From Vombatus ursinus (taxonomy: Eukaryota; Chordata; Mammalia; Diprotodontia; Vombatidae), in NCBI RefSeq assembly GCF_900497805.2, contig NW_020954611.1, forward strand, positions 8,313,908 through 8,377,907: a DNA stretch of 64,000 nucleotides, given 5' to 3'. Under the pieces are notes generated by a model. That model was not told the DNA's origin and searched no databases. It saw nothing but the letters and a program-made list of their open reading frames with translations. Shown in pieces: positions 36,748-47,798 of the stretch. The position numbers were made by a program, and so were the translations under genes. The stretch's first letter is position 1; each line of letters starts with the position of its first letter.

Positions 36748-38851
36748 CAGGTATTTCTCACTTTAAGTAAATTTGCATTACAAAAATTCAACTTTATGTA
36801 AAGAATTATGAAAGAAATATGCATTACAAAAAAATATTACAAAGATTCCTTACACAAAAAAGACATTGTACAATAAGACAAGTGGTGAGAAGCATCTCTA
36901 AGTCAGTTCTTACCTGCAGACAATGAGTGATCCTGTGCCTCTCTGGTGCTCAATAGTGATCCTCATATTTTCACCATGGCTGGTGCAAATGTGCTCCGGA
37001 GGGGAAAAGTGAATCATTTCCTAAGTGTAAGCCACTAGACTTGGAAATGACTCAATTCTTGCAGTGACTTACGTCTTGCAGTGTTAACTGTGAACACAAT
37101 AGTGAAGGATGCTGACCAGGTAAAGGAACATGCAAAAAGGCAGTACTTGCATGAAATTGACTTATCTGTTGAACCAAAGAGAAGATGCTATTCAAGAGAT
37201 GGAGAAGCTATTAACTATGTGGATATAAGACCAGACTCAGAAGAATATTCCTTTAAGCTTGATGACATCAAGCAAAGGCTCAAAGCCGCTTTGTAAATTT
37301 AAAGATAAAGTACCCTGGAGGAACACTGGTATCTACAGCAAGGAGTGGTTAGTCTGGATTTTAAAATTGTGCAGGATTTCATAATGTGCAAGTGTCAGGA
37401 CAGGCTGCTGTTAGTGCAGATATTGAAGCAGCAAAGAAGTTTTCAGAGTTCCTACAAAAAATAATAGATGAAGGTCCCTACTTGCTGGAGAAAATCTTTA
37501 ATATAGAAGAAACTGGCCAATTTCAAAAAATGCCATCTCGAATTTAGTTTTCTCAGTGGAGGAAAAAACTCTGCTAGGGCATAAAGCTTTGAAAAATACT
37601 TACTCTTCCTCTTGGAGGTAATGCATCTAGGACTAGCAAATTAAAACTTGTTCTTGTGCACCAAGAAAATCCCAGAGCATTGAAATGAATTAGAAAGGCA
37701 ACACTACTTTAGCATTATGTCACTAAGGCTTGGATAACCTTTAGCAACTTTGAACAATGGTTCATGCACTGCTTCATTCAAGAAGTTGTGAAGTTTTGTG
37801 ATGATAATGGCATTCCTTTCAAGACTCTACTGATTTTGGATAAATCCCCTGGTCACCCTCCCCATCTGGATGATTTTAATGAAAATGTAAAAGTGGTCTA
37901 TCTTTCCACTAACACTACCTCATTATTACAACCTATGGATCAGGAGTGATTTCAAGACATGTTATCTATGCACTACATTTGCCCAGGCAGTTGTAGCTTT
38001 GGACCAGATAAGGACCTGACATTGAAAGATTTCCAGAAGTCCTATAGCATTTACCATGCAATCTGGAATCTTGCTAAGGCATGGGAAAATGTAACAGAAT
38101 CTTATATGAAGGAAGTTTGGAAGAAAGTGTGCCTGCAGTTTATTCCTTATTTTCATGGATTTGACAAAGATGAACCTTTTGAAGAAATGAGTAACAAGAT
38201 TGTAAAATTAGCACAAGAAATGGAGCTATAGGTGGATGAGAATGGGGTGGAGTTGATTGAGTCTTCTTGGAGAATGAGGACCTGATTGAGCTGTTAGCTG
38301 CAAAGATTACACAAGAAGAAAAGGAAGCTTCAGAACCCAAGGTCTAACCAAAAAGGTTCACAACAGAACAGTTGGCAGAAGCATTTCTTCATCTGAGTAA
38401 ATTTTTTTTCTTGAAAAGATATCTCCAAATACTTCAAGATTTGTAAAAGGTCAAAGATTAGTTGAAGGCAATATTGCTTGCTATCATCAGATATATAAGG
38501 GAAAATAGCTTTGTAAAAAAATGTTGCACAGCCAACCACCAGCTACATGCAGTGGTGGGGAAGGGGTAACATACTGCACATTTAAGCTAACTTTACTGTA
38601 CAGTAGTGCTCTGCATACTTTATCATGAACGTTCCCTTTTATTTCACAATTCTGTTTATTATCAAGGTACAGTATTTAACATATCTGCATTTTAATACAT
38701 TTTATGACTTGTAGTAAGGTATTATTTTGTGTATGCTTTTGTCATATAGGCTAAGTGAAGTAGCTGGGTAGGGGCAAATTTATATAATGTAAAAATTGCT
38801 TTACGAAGAGATCTGTGGAATAGTCCACTTATATAAAGTGAGAACTATCTG
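36748..38851 (+). mobile_element. Tigger (pogo superfamily) DNA transposon, near full length, dead
   Basis: About 2.1 kb with imperfect terminal inverted repeats: caggtatttctcacttta at the left against cagatagttctcacttta read from the right. 'cata', containing the TA target, stands at both sides (36744-36747 and 38852-38855). The transposase order is intact: a likely start near 36976, a helix-turn-helix part (TIVKDADQVKEHAKRQ, 37090-37140), IFNIEETG (about 37499), LLILDKSPGHPPHLDD (about 37828) and NTTSLLQPMDQ (about 37910), then a C-terminal part (VWKKVCLQFIPYFHGF). In the first motif the catalytic Asp position reads Glu (family usual: NVDETG). Several stops and frameshifts make it inactive. 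Confidence 0.9.
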
Positions 38852-40014
38852 CATACCAACATACCAAAATGGGTATATGATTTAGACATAAAGGGTGATA
38901 TCATAAGCAAATTAGAGCAGCATGGAAAAATTATCTGTCATATCTATGGAGAAGGGAAAATTTTAGGGCCAAACAAGAGATAGAGAGGACTGTGAAAGAG
39001 GCAAAATGGATAATTTTGATCATATGAAATTTTAAAAGTTTGTATAAACAAAATCAATGCAGCCAAAATTAGAAGTAAATCAGGAAAATGGGGGGGGAGG
39101 ATTTTACAGCAAATTTCTCTGATAAATCCTTCATACCTCAAATATATAGGGAACTGGGTAAAATTTATAAATGTAAGAGCCATTACCTAACTGATAAATG
39201 GTCAAAGGATAAAACAGGCAGTTTCAGATCAAAGCAAACCTATCAATAGTTATGTGAAAAAATGCTCTAAAGCACTAATAATTAGAGAAATGTAAACTAA
39301 AACCACTCTGAGATACCACCCAGCAGATTGGCTAACATGACAGAAAAGTAAAATGACAAATGCTGGAGGGGATGTAGAAAAATAGGTACACCAATGCACT
39401 ATTAGTGGAGCTGCGAACTGGTCCAATCATTCTGAAGAACAGTTTGGAACTACGTAATACCACTACTAGGTCTGTATCCCAAAGAGATCAAAGAAAAAGG
39501 AAATAAACTTACATGTACAAAAATATTTATAGAAATTCTTTTTGTAGTGGCAAAGAATTGGAAATTGAGGGGATACCCATCAGTATTACCATTAGAAATA
39601 GTGTAATTACCATTAGAAACTAACCATTAGCCGTGATGAAGGAGATGAGCAGAACTAGGACATTGTCCACAGTAACAGCAATATGGTAATGATGATTAAC
39701 TGTGAAAAGACTTAGCCACTCCAGCAATACAATGATCCATGACAATTCCATTCTCCAGAGGACTGATGAACTCTGAGTGCAGATTGAAACATTTTTTTTC
39801 ACTTTTTTTCTTGCTTTTTTTTGAAAACAAATATGGAAATATATTTTGAATGACTTCACACGTATAATGGGTATCATATTGCTTGCCTTCGCAATGGTGG
39901 GGTGGAGCCAGAAAGAAGGAGAGAATTTGGAGCTCAAAATAAAAAATGAATGCTAATTTTTTAAATTTAAAAATAAAAATAAAATGTTGTAAACATTAAA
40001 GAACCCATAATATA

Positions 40015-40240
40015 GCATTAATGCAAAATGTCCTGGGTTTAGAGTCAAGAAACTTGGTTTTGAAACCTGGCTGATAGCTAAATGATTTAATGACCATGGT
40101 TGAACCTTAATTTTTCTAAGCGTCAGTCTCTTTTTCCATAAAATGGGGATAATAGCACTTGTACTATCTACCATATAGGCTTGTTGCAAGAAAATACTTT
40201 GAAAATCTTTAAGTGCTCTAGATATATTGAATTATTTTAA
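40015..40240 (+). repeat. MIR SINE
   Basis: 'tcctgggtttagagtcaag', 'ttttccataaaatggggataat' and 'ataggcttgttgcaagaa' are in MIR order. Confidence 0.65.
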
Positions 40241-41404
40241 CACACAAACTTCCAAGCCCCTGGATTCACTCAATATACAATCACACAACACAAATTATGT
40301 GCCTGCAAGTCTGTAGTCTTTAGGTTACAAAGGCAATGTAAGGCATGTAGGACCATAGAATCATAGATGTAACCTTTATCCCAAGGCCCATTTCATGGGA
40401 CGCTCTCCTGATTAGTGGGGATGAATGCCCTGTCCTGCATGAAAGGTGGGATGGAGTTGACAAGAAGCAAGAGCTTCAGTTCTTAGCTGGTCCCCCTTCA
40501 GGACTTTTCCTGGCTAGTGCCTTTTGGGACTCTTGGACCTTCAGTCTTCTTTAGGACTCTTCAAGCTGCAAGTTGCTTTGTTTGCATTTTTTAAAAAAAT
40601 ATTAGCAGATAAATTCTAAATTATGCATAATTGCAAATGACTTGGTCTTTCACATTCTTCTACTAATCCTCAAAAGTCTGTGTGTTTTTTAAACCACTAG
40701 GTGGGAGCAATTTCTTATTCACTGCTAATTGTCTCTGGCTTCCAGCTTTGAGAGTGAAAATGGAAGAAGCCAACCCCACTTCAGGTTGCTGAAGGAAAGA
40801 CTCTGGGAAAACACGGGAGGAGCTAGCAGCCTCTATCATGTCCCTATTCCCAGCTTCCTACTCTAGAGTCTTCAGGTAATTTCCCCTCAGGTGAGATCAA
40901 GGACATTCTAAATTGGTTGAGCTGAGTGACCTTACTCCCAGTAGGTTCCTTTACTATCATACTGTCTGAATATATTCTCCTGTGTATACCTTCCCCATAT
41001 TTCTGGTTCATTGCTGTTTTGTATAAATGGGTTTCTTTGCTATATGTGTGTTCATTGTAGCACTGGTATTAGGTGTGGAAGGGGTCAAGCCTTGTATACA
41101 GAGCTTGTGGTTCTCATTCCCCAAAGGACAAAGCAATCAAAAGTTAAGTGGAACCCAATCATATCCCCTAGATTAACAATATTTAAGGAAGTAGATAGAT
41201 ATACTTCTAACCCAATACTCTGTCTGAGGAGACCAGAGTGGCCTTGGCCCCAATTTCTTGCCTTCCCACTTGCCAAGAATGAAAGCCTCCCCCGAAAAAG
41301 GTTAGGGGGAAAAGAGGCTAGAGATGTCTATTCTGCCTCCCTTCAAGCCACCCAAGAACAAGCCCTTGCCATATGTGGCCCCTCTCTACATGTGGGGCTC
41401 ACCA
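40241..41404. other. Unassigned sequence around repeat copy 1
   Basis: Holds copy 1 of the paired direct repeat (40585-40735). The rest has a higher GC share than its surroundings and may be old LTR-type DNA. The 165-codon ORF at 41011-41508 has no recognised domain and runs into a MIR, so it is probably chance. Confidence 0.35.
40585..40735 (+). repeat. Direct repeat copy 1 with CTCF-like core
   Basis: Shares about 150 bases at roughly 95 percent identity with 42878-43038; copy 1 lacks about 10 bases present in copy 2. Includes ccactaggtgggagc (40694-40708), one base from a strong CTCF core. Confidence 0.85.
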
Positions 41405-41515
41405 CCCCTTCCTTACATAGGTTTAGAGCTAGAAAAGACCTGAGACATCATATATTCCTAAACATTCATTTTATACATGAGAAAACTGAGGCCAAGAAAA
41501 AAAAATGAGCTAAAT
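41405..41515 (-). repeat. MIR/THER-type fragment
   Basis: 'tttagagctagaaaagacctgag' and 'tgagaaaactgaggccaag' are inverted MIR/THER sequence. Confidence 0.6.
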
Positions 41516-41679
41516 TTTTTCCACTAGGCACAATGGATATGTGATGTCTCTATTTCTAGACTGCCTCAGACTCCAGGGACCAATGACATTTATTTGTAGA
41601 ATGGGTGACCCAAGGTTAAGGGAGATTGTGCCTATGAACGGGCAAAGCCAATTGGCTTTTCTTGAGACACATAATTAGG

Positions 41680-41905
41680 CAGCCAAGTGTCCCAGTGGGT
41701 AGAACTCAGCACCTGGAGATAGGAAGCCTCATCTTTGTGAGTTCAAGTCTGGCCTCAGAGACTTACTAGCTCTATGATCCTAGTCATTTACTCCCGTTTG
41801 CCTCAGTTCCTCATCTGAAAAATGAGATAGAGGAGGAAATGGCAAATTACTCTAGTATCTTTGCCAAGAAAATCCCAAAGTGGCAAAAACAACAACAAAA
41901 AAATC
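41680..41905 (+). mobile_element. tRNA-RTE SINE
   Basis: 'ggcagccaagtgtcccag', 'gagttcaagtctggcctcag', 'tcagttcctcatctgaaaaatg', 'gtatctttgccaagaaaatccc', ending in an aacaacaac tail. Confidence 0.8.
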
Positions 41906-42554
41906 ATGCAATTAATAACATGCCCTAATCAACTGATACAGCCAACTCGAAAAATGATTTTTCTTAGTAATCATTACCTAGGAGACTCAGAGTTTTCCTA
42001 TTCTCCTTTCTTTCAAAGTTCTGTCCTTCTAAAGAAAGACATTAAGATCTAATCTAAATGGGTCTATTCCTGCTCATTATGTTGCCCAGACAGGTCTGGA
42101 AAAATGTTGATTCTTTGATCAGGATTAAGTGACCAAGTCAGTACTAAAAGACCCTCATTTTAATATAGCTCATTCCCAGAGTTGATTGGCTTCCCTTGGG
42201 AATACCTACTCTTTGAAGGCACATAACCCTGTACCCCCAAATTAAGCCAGTTCTGAACTGGGTCCAGTTTTGGACTGAGCTCCCATGCAATGCATGCTAA
42301 GCCAGCTTGAGAGAAATTAAAATGGCGACACATGCACCCTAATTTCGTTTGTCTCTTTCTTAGAACAGACTCTGTTTCAATTTGGAGTTCGTGGGGTCTG
42401 ACACCAATCATACCATCTGAGCTATGAGGGTATTATTTAAGGGCAAGTCGTGATGGTTCCTTTTATAATGATAGCTCTATTTGGGGGCTACTTCCAAACA
42501 TGGAATTTTCAAACATTCTTGCCCTCTAATGCTCACATTTAATGTGATTTAATA
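41906..42554. other. Unassigned; possible LTR-type sequence 42070-42410
   Basis: A polyadenylation-like attaaa (42318) is followed by T-rich sequence and a ggggtctgacac end (42396-42407), reminiscent of a retroviral U5 end. The other end was not found; low confidence. Confidence 0.3.
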
Positions 42555-42870
42555 CATTAGGGAGAAGAAGAGAAAGAAACTTTTATTGAGCACTTATTCT
42601 ATGCCAAGCGATGAGAATACAAATACAAGCAAGCAAGATAGACCTTGCCCTCAAGCAACTTGCTTTCTAATGAGGGAAGACAATACATAAAGGAGACCTA
42701 GAAATGGTGGAGAAAGGGGGAAGGGCACACTCTTGGTGGCATTTTGGTATGTTATGGAGCAGACGAATAAGTGGTTTGGGGAACTAGACCCTGCAAAAGT
42801 GAGGGACCCAGGTGGTAGATTTGAAAGTCCAAGTAGAAGAGGCATAGCCATGGAGCCGCTCACTACTTCC
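42555..42870 (-). repeat. L2-related 3' fragment
   Basis: 'acttttattgagcacttattc', 'cttgccctcaagcaacttg' and 'ctaatgagggaagacaatac' are an inverted L2-type tail. The part right of 42700 belongs to a variant subfamily or a linked SINE. Confidence 0.55.
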
Positions 42871-42877
42871 ACTAGTC

Positions 42878-43038
42878 ATTTTTTTTTCAAATATTAGCAG
42901 AAAAATTCTAAATTATACATAATTGCAAATGACTTTGTCTTTCATATTCTTTTCTATTCTTCTACTAATCCTCAAAAGTCTGTGTGTTTTTTAAACCACT
43001 AGGTGGGAGCAATTTCTTATTCACTGCTAATTGTCTCA
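42878..43038 (+). repeat. Direct repeat copy 2 with CTCF-like core
   Basis: Partner of 40585-40735, same orientation, 2.3 kb away; ccactaggtgggagc at 42996-43010. The block begins after a T run and ends at tgctaattgtctc. Confidence 0.85.
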
Positions 43039-43289
43039 GCACACAAAGGTCTAAGAAAAGGAACTAAAGAGGATGTAAGTTTTTCCTGAATATCAAGGGT
43101 TATTTCTCCTCTTCAACAAATATATAAACATATGCACATTTTAAAAACATATAAACATTTATGTAAACATGTTTATATGTTTGCTATTATATATATGGAT
43201 GTGTGCATATGTATATATATTTGAGAGATCTCATTATTGCTGTTGAAGAAAATGACCAGTTATTGAGTGCAAGAGTATGATTAAATTAC

Positions 43290-43620
43290 AGTAATGAGTA
43301 AGGTGACATGATAGCTATCTTCAAGTATTTTTAGAGGTTGTCTCATGGAAGAGGGATTAGATTTGTTTTGTTTGGCCCCAGAGGGAAGAACTAGGAGCAA
43401 CAGGTGGAAGCTGCAAAGGGGTATATTTAGACTTCATATAAGGAAACTTACAATTAGAGCTATCCAAGACTGGAATGGACTGTCTCAGGAGGTAATGGGT
43501 TCCCCATTACTAGAGGTGAAGTTACTTTCCAGTTATGTTGTAGAGGGGTTTCTTGTGCGGGTTCATATTGGACTAGATGGATTCAGAGGTGTCTCCCAAA
43601 ATCTGACATTCTATGAAATA
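43290..43620 (+). mobile_element. L3/CR1 LINE 3' end
   Basis: 'tttggccccagagggaagaac', 'ggtggaagctgcaaagggg' and 'attggactagatgg', ending 'tgacattctatgaaat', match the CR1/L3 end in order. The ORF at 43345-43701 is a chance reading of it. Confidence 0.8.
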
Positions 43621-43989
43621 ACTCATAAAATGAAAAGAGACAAAGTGAAAATTTACAGAAGTCAGTGCAATACCGGAAAGGTGGTGATACTACCCTTATA
43701 AATTTTCTTTTTAAAAATTTTATTGATGTGTTTTGTTTTTACATTACAAATACTTTCAGATTACTCTCACTTCATAAGAAGTCTCTTGAAACAAACAGCA
43801 AAATTAATAAGTTACCTTATCTGAAAATGTATACAATATTTCACATCTGTGGGACTTCTCATCTATTTAAGAAAAAATAACAAATCTCTTTTCTCTCCTA
43901 ATTCCACTTGATTAAGCAAAACAAATTCCCTAAATGGCTGCATATAAAATGCATATGTCTCATTTTGCACCCTAAATCTATTACCTTTA

Positions 43990-44605
43990 TGTAATAGCCT
44001 ACTGGTGAGTTTGCCTGCCTCAAGTTTCTCTGGACTCCAATCCATTTTCCTAAGGTGCAGATCTGACCATATTACCCCCCACTCCATAAACTCTAGTGGC
44101 ATTCATCACCTCCAGGATCAAATACAAAATCTTCTGTTTGGCATTCAAAGTCATTTATAACCTAGCCCCTTCCTATCTTTTTGGTCTTCTTACCACTACT
44201 CCCCAACACTTACTCTTTGATCCAGTAACATTGCCCCCTAGCTGTTCCTTAAGCAAGATACTCCATCTCTAGGCTTCAGGCATTTTCTCCAGCTGTCCCT
44301 CATGCTACTGGACTACTCTCCCTCCTCATCCCTATCTACTAACCCCTTTGGCTTCCATTAAGTCCCAACTAAAATCCTATCTTCTACAGAAAGCCTTCCC
44401 CAGTCTCTCTTCATTCTAGTTCCTTCTCTCTCTTATTTCCTATTTATCCTGTACTTAGCTTTTTGTAAAGTTTTGCTTGTTGTTTCCCCCATTAGATCAT
44501 GAGTTCCTTGAGTTCAGGGACTGTCTTTTGCCACTTTTTGTATCCCTAGTGCTTAGCATGGTGCCTGGCACATATTAGATACTTAAAAAATGTTTACTGA
44601 CTGTA
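43990..44605 (+). mobile_element. L2 LINE 3' end, well preserved
   Basis: 'aggtgcagatctgaccatatt', 'ttctgtttggcattcaaagtc', 'ctgtccctcatgctactgg', 'gatcatgagttccttgag' and 'gcttagcatggtgcctggc', ending 'tgtttactgactg', follow L2 order. Confidence 0.85.
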
Positions 44606-45834
44606 ATGGATAATATTTTTCATTATCAGTCCTCTGCATCATGAATGGTTATTGTATTGATCATAGTTTTTACAGTTTTCAAAGAATTTCGTTTTATAGT
44701 GTTATATAAACTATTCTGGTTCTGTTCATTTCATTCTTAAAATTCTTCAAATTTTTTTATTTTTATAATATGGATGTTATTATTCTTCTGTTGTTTACTT
44801 CACTTTTTGTCAGTTCATTTTAATTGTATAGGTAATAATCCCTAAAGTTCAAGAAAGCTAAGTTCTTCACCAACCTCAAACTGCCTTAATTCTGATGTCT
44901 AAGATAAGTCAACTCCCCCCACCCCCATACCCTCTCTACAATATATTGGATAAGTGTTGTCCAGCCTTGGCTTGAAGATCTCCACTTGACCTTTCTGTAC
45001 TTTCTATGTAATCATTTTTTTAAAAAGAATTTGTCTATGCCAGTACTCTAACTTTATCAATTAACAATCAATCAGAACACATTTATTAAGTGCCTGCTAT
45101 GTTCCAGGCTCTGGAAATACAAAAATAAAAATGAAGCAGCCCCAGTATTAATCTGAGAGCTATTATTCATTACTTTTTAAGCTCCTTGAGGTTGCTATAG
45201 GATTCCTGTAGTCTTAGAGTGGCCTATAACACTTAAAGTCAGTATGTGAGGCTTTAGGCCAGTTCTCTATCCACTGCCAAAATGAATTTGACAACAAAAA
45301 TGCCAATAGTCAATGCATGCTTTTTACTAAAAATATAAAATTGTTTTAGATGCTAACGCATCTTGATCTAGAACCTGAAGTTAGGAATTTATACTGTTTC
45401 ATCCTCAAGAACACAGAGGGTGGAGGAGGCAGTTCCTAGGACAAATAACATTATGTGTCCCTCCCTACCTACTCAACCTTTTTCAGAATTGAAATATTCG
45501 AACAATTAACCTTGAAGGGAAAAGTCTGCAGTTTTCGGGGGTCGTTTAAGAAAGGAACCTTATCTTCAAGCAGCTGGCCTTAGTATTATGCATGCATTAC
45601 ATACATTTGCTATAGGATTCCTGTAGTCTTAGAGCAGCCTAGAGCACTTAGAGACCTCAGTAGGCCTGAATTACCTCATCTCCAAAATGAGAGGGTAGAC
45701 TGGATGACTTCTAAAGGCCCTTACAACTCTAAATCTTGTAATAATGGCCCTCAAGTCTAGCGTTTCAGAAACAAGCTAGCGAATGGTTTTTAGCAGCTTG
45801 GCCCTTTTTTCTTTTTTTATTATATCACATGTAC
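44606..45834. other. Mostly unassigned, with L2 and MAR1-type scraps
   Basis: 45070-45150 is an inverted L2 tail. 45170-45285 and 45605-45660 look like MAR1-type fragments sharing an exact 28-base stretch (45192-45219 and 45607-45634). The rest is AT-rich with nothing recognised. Confidence 0.45.
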
Positions 45835-46020
45835 ACAAGCTTTAAAGTTTGCAAAGCACTTCACCTATACTTACCTATTATCTCTCAAAAATTTCACAAC
45901 CCCAGTGAGCTGGGTGCTATTATTCCCATTTTATAAAAAAGAATTAAGGTCCAAGGGTAAGGTTTGTTTCAGGTGAGATCTGAAATACAACTCCCTCACT
46001 GCGCTCTCCACATTTCCACT
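45835..46020 (-). repeat. MIR SINE
   Basis: 'tttgcaaagcacttcacc', 'ccagtgagctgggtgctatt' and 'gaattaaggtccaaggg' are inverted MIR. Confidence 0.6.
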
Positions 46021-46029
46021 ACCGACTAA

Positions 46030-46690
46030 AGAATTTAGGATTAGTCAACAAGCATTTGTTAAGTGTTTATTTTGGGTCAGCCACCATTCTAAGAGATAGG
46101 GATACAAAGACATTGCCTCTGTCTTCAAGACAGAGTACATGTAAATAAAGGAGAAAACACTACTATTACGGAGGAAAGGCTCCCTGCAGAAGTGGGATTT
46201 TTAGCTAGTACTTGAAGGAAGTCAGAGAATAAAAGTGAGGAAAGAGAATTCCAGGCATGAGGGAAAACCAGTTACAATTCAGAGTCGAGATGGAGTGTCT
46301 TGTTCAAGAAACAAGTAAGCTAGTGTTACTGGATAGTAGAGTACGTGGGAAGCAGTATGTTGTAAGAAGATTGGAAAGGCAGGAGAAGGCCAGGTTATGA
46401 AGAGCTTTGAACTATTTTATATTTGATCCTGGAGCGGACTGAGTGGCTATTCCTGCGTTTTAGGAAGATCACTTCAGCAGAGTGCAAATGGATTGGCTTG
46501 GGGAGAGACTGGAGGCCAGCTGGCCGACCCGCCTGCAGGTTATTACAATAGTCCTGGTGTAAGGACACAAGAACCTGCACCAGAACGGAGGCAGTGTCCG
46601 AGGAGAGATGGGGGGCGTATCGGAGGGAAGTTAAAAATCGAGGGGTTTAGGCTATGGATCGGATGTGAGCTACTAAGCTACTAGACTCTA
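46030..46690 (-). mobile_element. L2 LINE 3' part upstream of the TNKS2 island
   Basis: Inverted L2 from the tail ('tcaacaagcatttgttaag') through 'ccaggcatgagggaaaacc', 'ggccaggttatgaagagc' and 'aagatcacttcagcag' to 'tattacaatagtcctgg'. CpG sites persist in its right part, near the island. The ORFs at 46395-46684 are chance. Confidence 0.75.
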
Positions 46691-47670
46691 CCTACTCCCG
46701 GGAAGGATTCCTGCATTCATTCATCAGTGCTTATTCATTCTTACGACACCTTTCAAATGTTTATTCCTTTAAAAGGCTACAAGCCCAATTAAGAGCTTGC
46801 TCATCCGGAACCTGGTCCTTTATGCCGCACAACATTAGAAGCAAAAACAAAACACTCCCTGCCCTCGGGATGTTTACAGTCGAAGGGGAGGTGAGGGCAC
46901 GACCCACAAAAAGATAAGCAAATCACTGTGGCGAGCATTTAAATACTGGTTTAAGGCTCGCTGAGCGCGGGCTGCTTAAGTGCTCCCATTCCACAATATG
47001 CGGAAAGCAAACACAAAGTAATAAGGGGGCGGGCCCTCACGACGGCGGGAATCATACTAGGCCTCTCTCTTTCTAGAAATCCGTCTGCTACAAACAGAGA
47101 AAATGGGGAGGTTTCCAGGCGGGTGGGAGGAAGGGCCTACAGGGGGCGAGGCAAACAACCGGAAATTTCTCTCCGGAAGGGTCCCCAAGATTCCTGGGGC
47201 CTCAATGCCGCGCCGAAGTCCCCAAGCGCTCTCGGCAGGCCAAAACGCTCAAAAAATGAATCTCGGCTCAAGGAACATGCGCAGAAGACGTTACCCGAGC
47301 ACGGTGGGTGGAAGGGGCCCCTACAGCCAACATGGCAGCCAGGCCCTGGACCTTCTCCGCCTGCTCCTCAACGGCCTACTTCCTCTGGTCACGTTTCCAG
47401 TAGGCCCCTCCTCCCTCTGAGCGAAATCTGCCCGACGCGTCGGCCCCTTCTGCGCACGCGCACGCCAGTGGCAGTCCCGTGAGCCTCCCGGACTCCCCAG
47501 AGCCAGCCGGAGTGGCCTTTGCAGCCACCGTCGCGGCGGCCGCTGAGGGAGCGGGGGGCGGGGCTGGGGGGGTCTCGCGCTGCCTGCACGGCGCGGCAGC
47601 CGAGGGAGCTCGAGCCGTCCGGGGCCTGGGCGCGAGGCCGGCGGGGGAATCGCTGCGGGGGAGAGAGGCC

Positions 47671-47694
47671 ATGGTCCTGCGCCAGGGCCGGTGA
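47671..47694 (+). CDS. Upstream ORF in TNKS2 leader (7 codons)
   Basis: The ATG at 47671 sits in ggccATGg, with G at -3 and +4, a stronger initiation context than the TNKS2 start (attATGt). It encodes MVLRQGR and stops at 47692-47694, 104 bases before the tankyrase ATG, leaving room for reinitiation. If transcription starts upstream of 47671 this uORF should lower TNKS2 translation. Whether it lies in the mRNA is not shown by the sequence. Confidence 0.5.
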   Translation: MVLRQGR

Positions 47695-47798
47695 CGGCGG
47701 GGCGGAGCGGAACGGAGCAGCCCGGGACTCTGAGCACTTCTCTTCCCGGGGGCCTCGCCCTCCTCCTCCTGCCGTCGCCACCGCCGCTGGCCGTGATT

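Larger units (their letters stand above)
34785..39985 (+). mobile_element. Marsupial L1 LINE, 5'-truncated, split by Tigger
   Basis: ORF2 reverse-transcriptase block [18 protein letters not shown] near 35700 and the 3' end ('ggaactacgtaataccac', 'gagaatttggagctcaaaat') are clear. The left part runs 34785-36747, the right part 38852-39985. The 5' half, including ORF1, is missing. Compared with the usual order, a stretch between 'aaatgctagctatcaca' and 'actttagcaaggttacagg' (near 36120-36140) is missing, taking away the second RT catalytic motif (FADD). Another segment is missing near 36375. Dead, moderately old. Confidence 0.85.

Noticed and set aside
37081-38231. Tigger ORFs as a domesticated host gene (TIGD-like)
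   Set aside because: The transposase reading is split by several stops and frameshifts, keeps its inverted-repeat ends, and has lost the first catalytic Asp, so it is a dead transposon.
41011-41508. 165-codon ORF as a protein gene
   Set aside because: No domain, no promoter context, and its 3' end is a MIR/THER-type SINE.
43345-43701. 118-codon ORF as a gene
   Set aside because: It reads through the 3' end of an L3/CR1 LINE.
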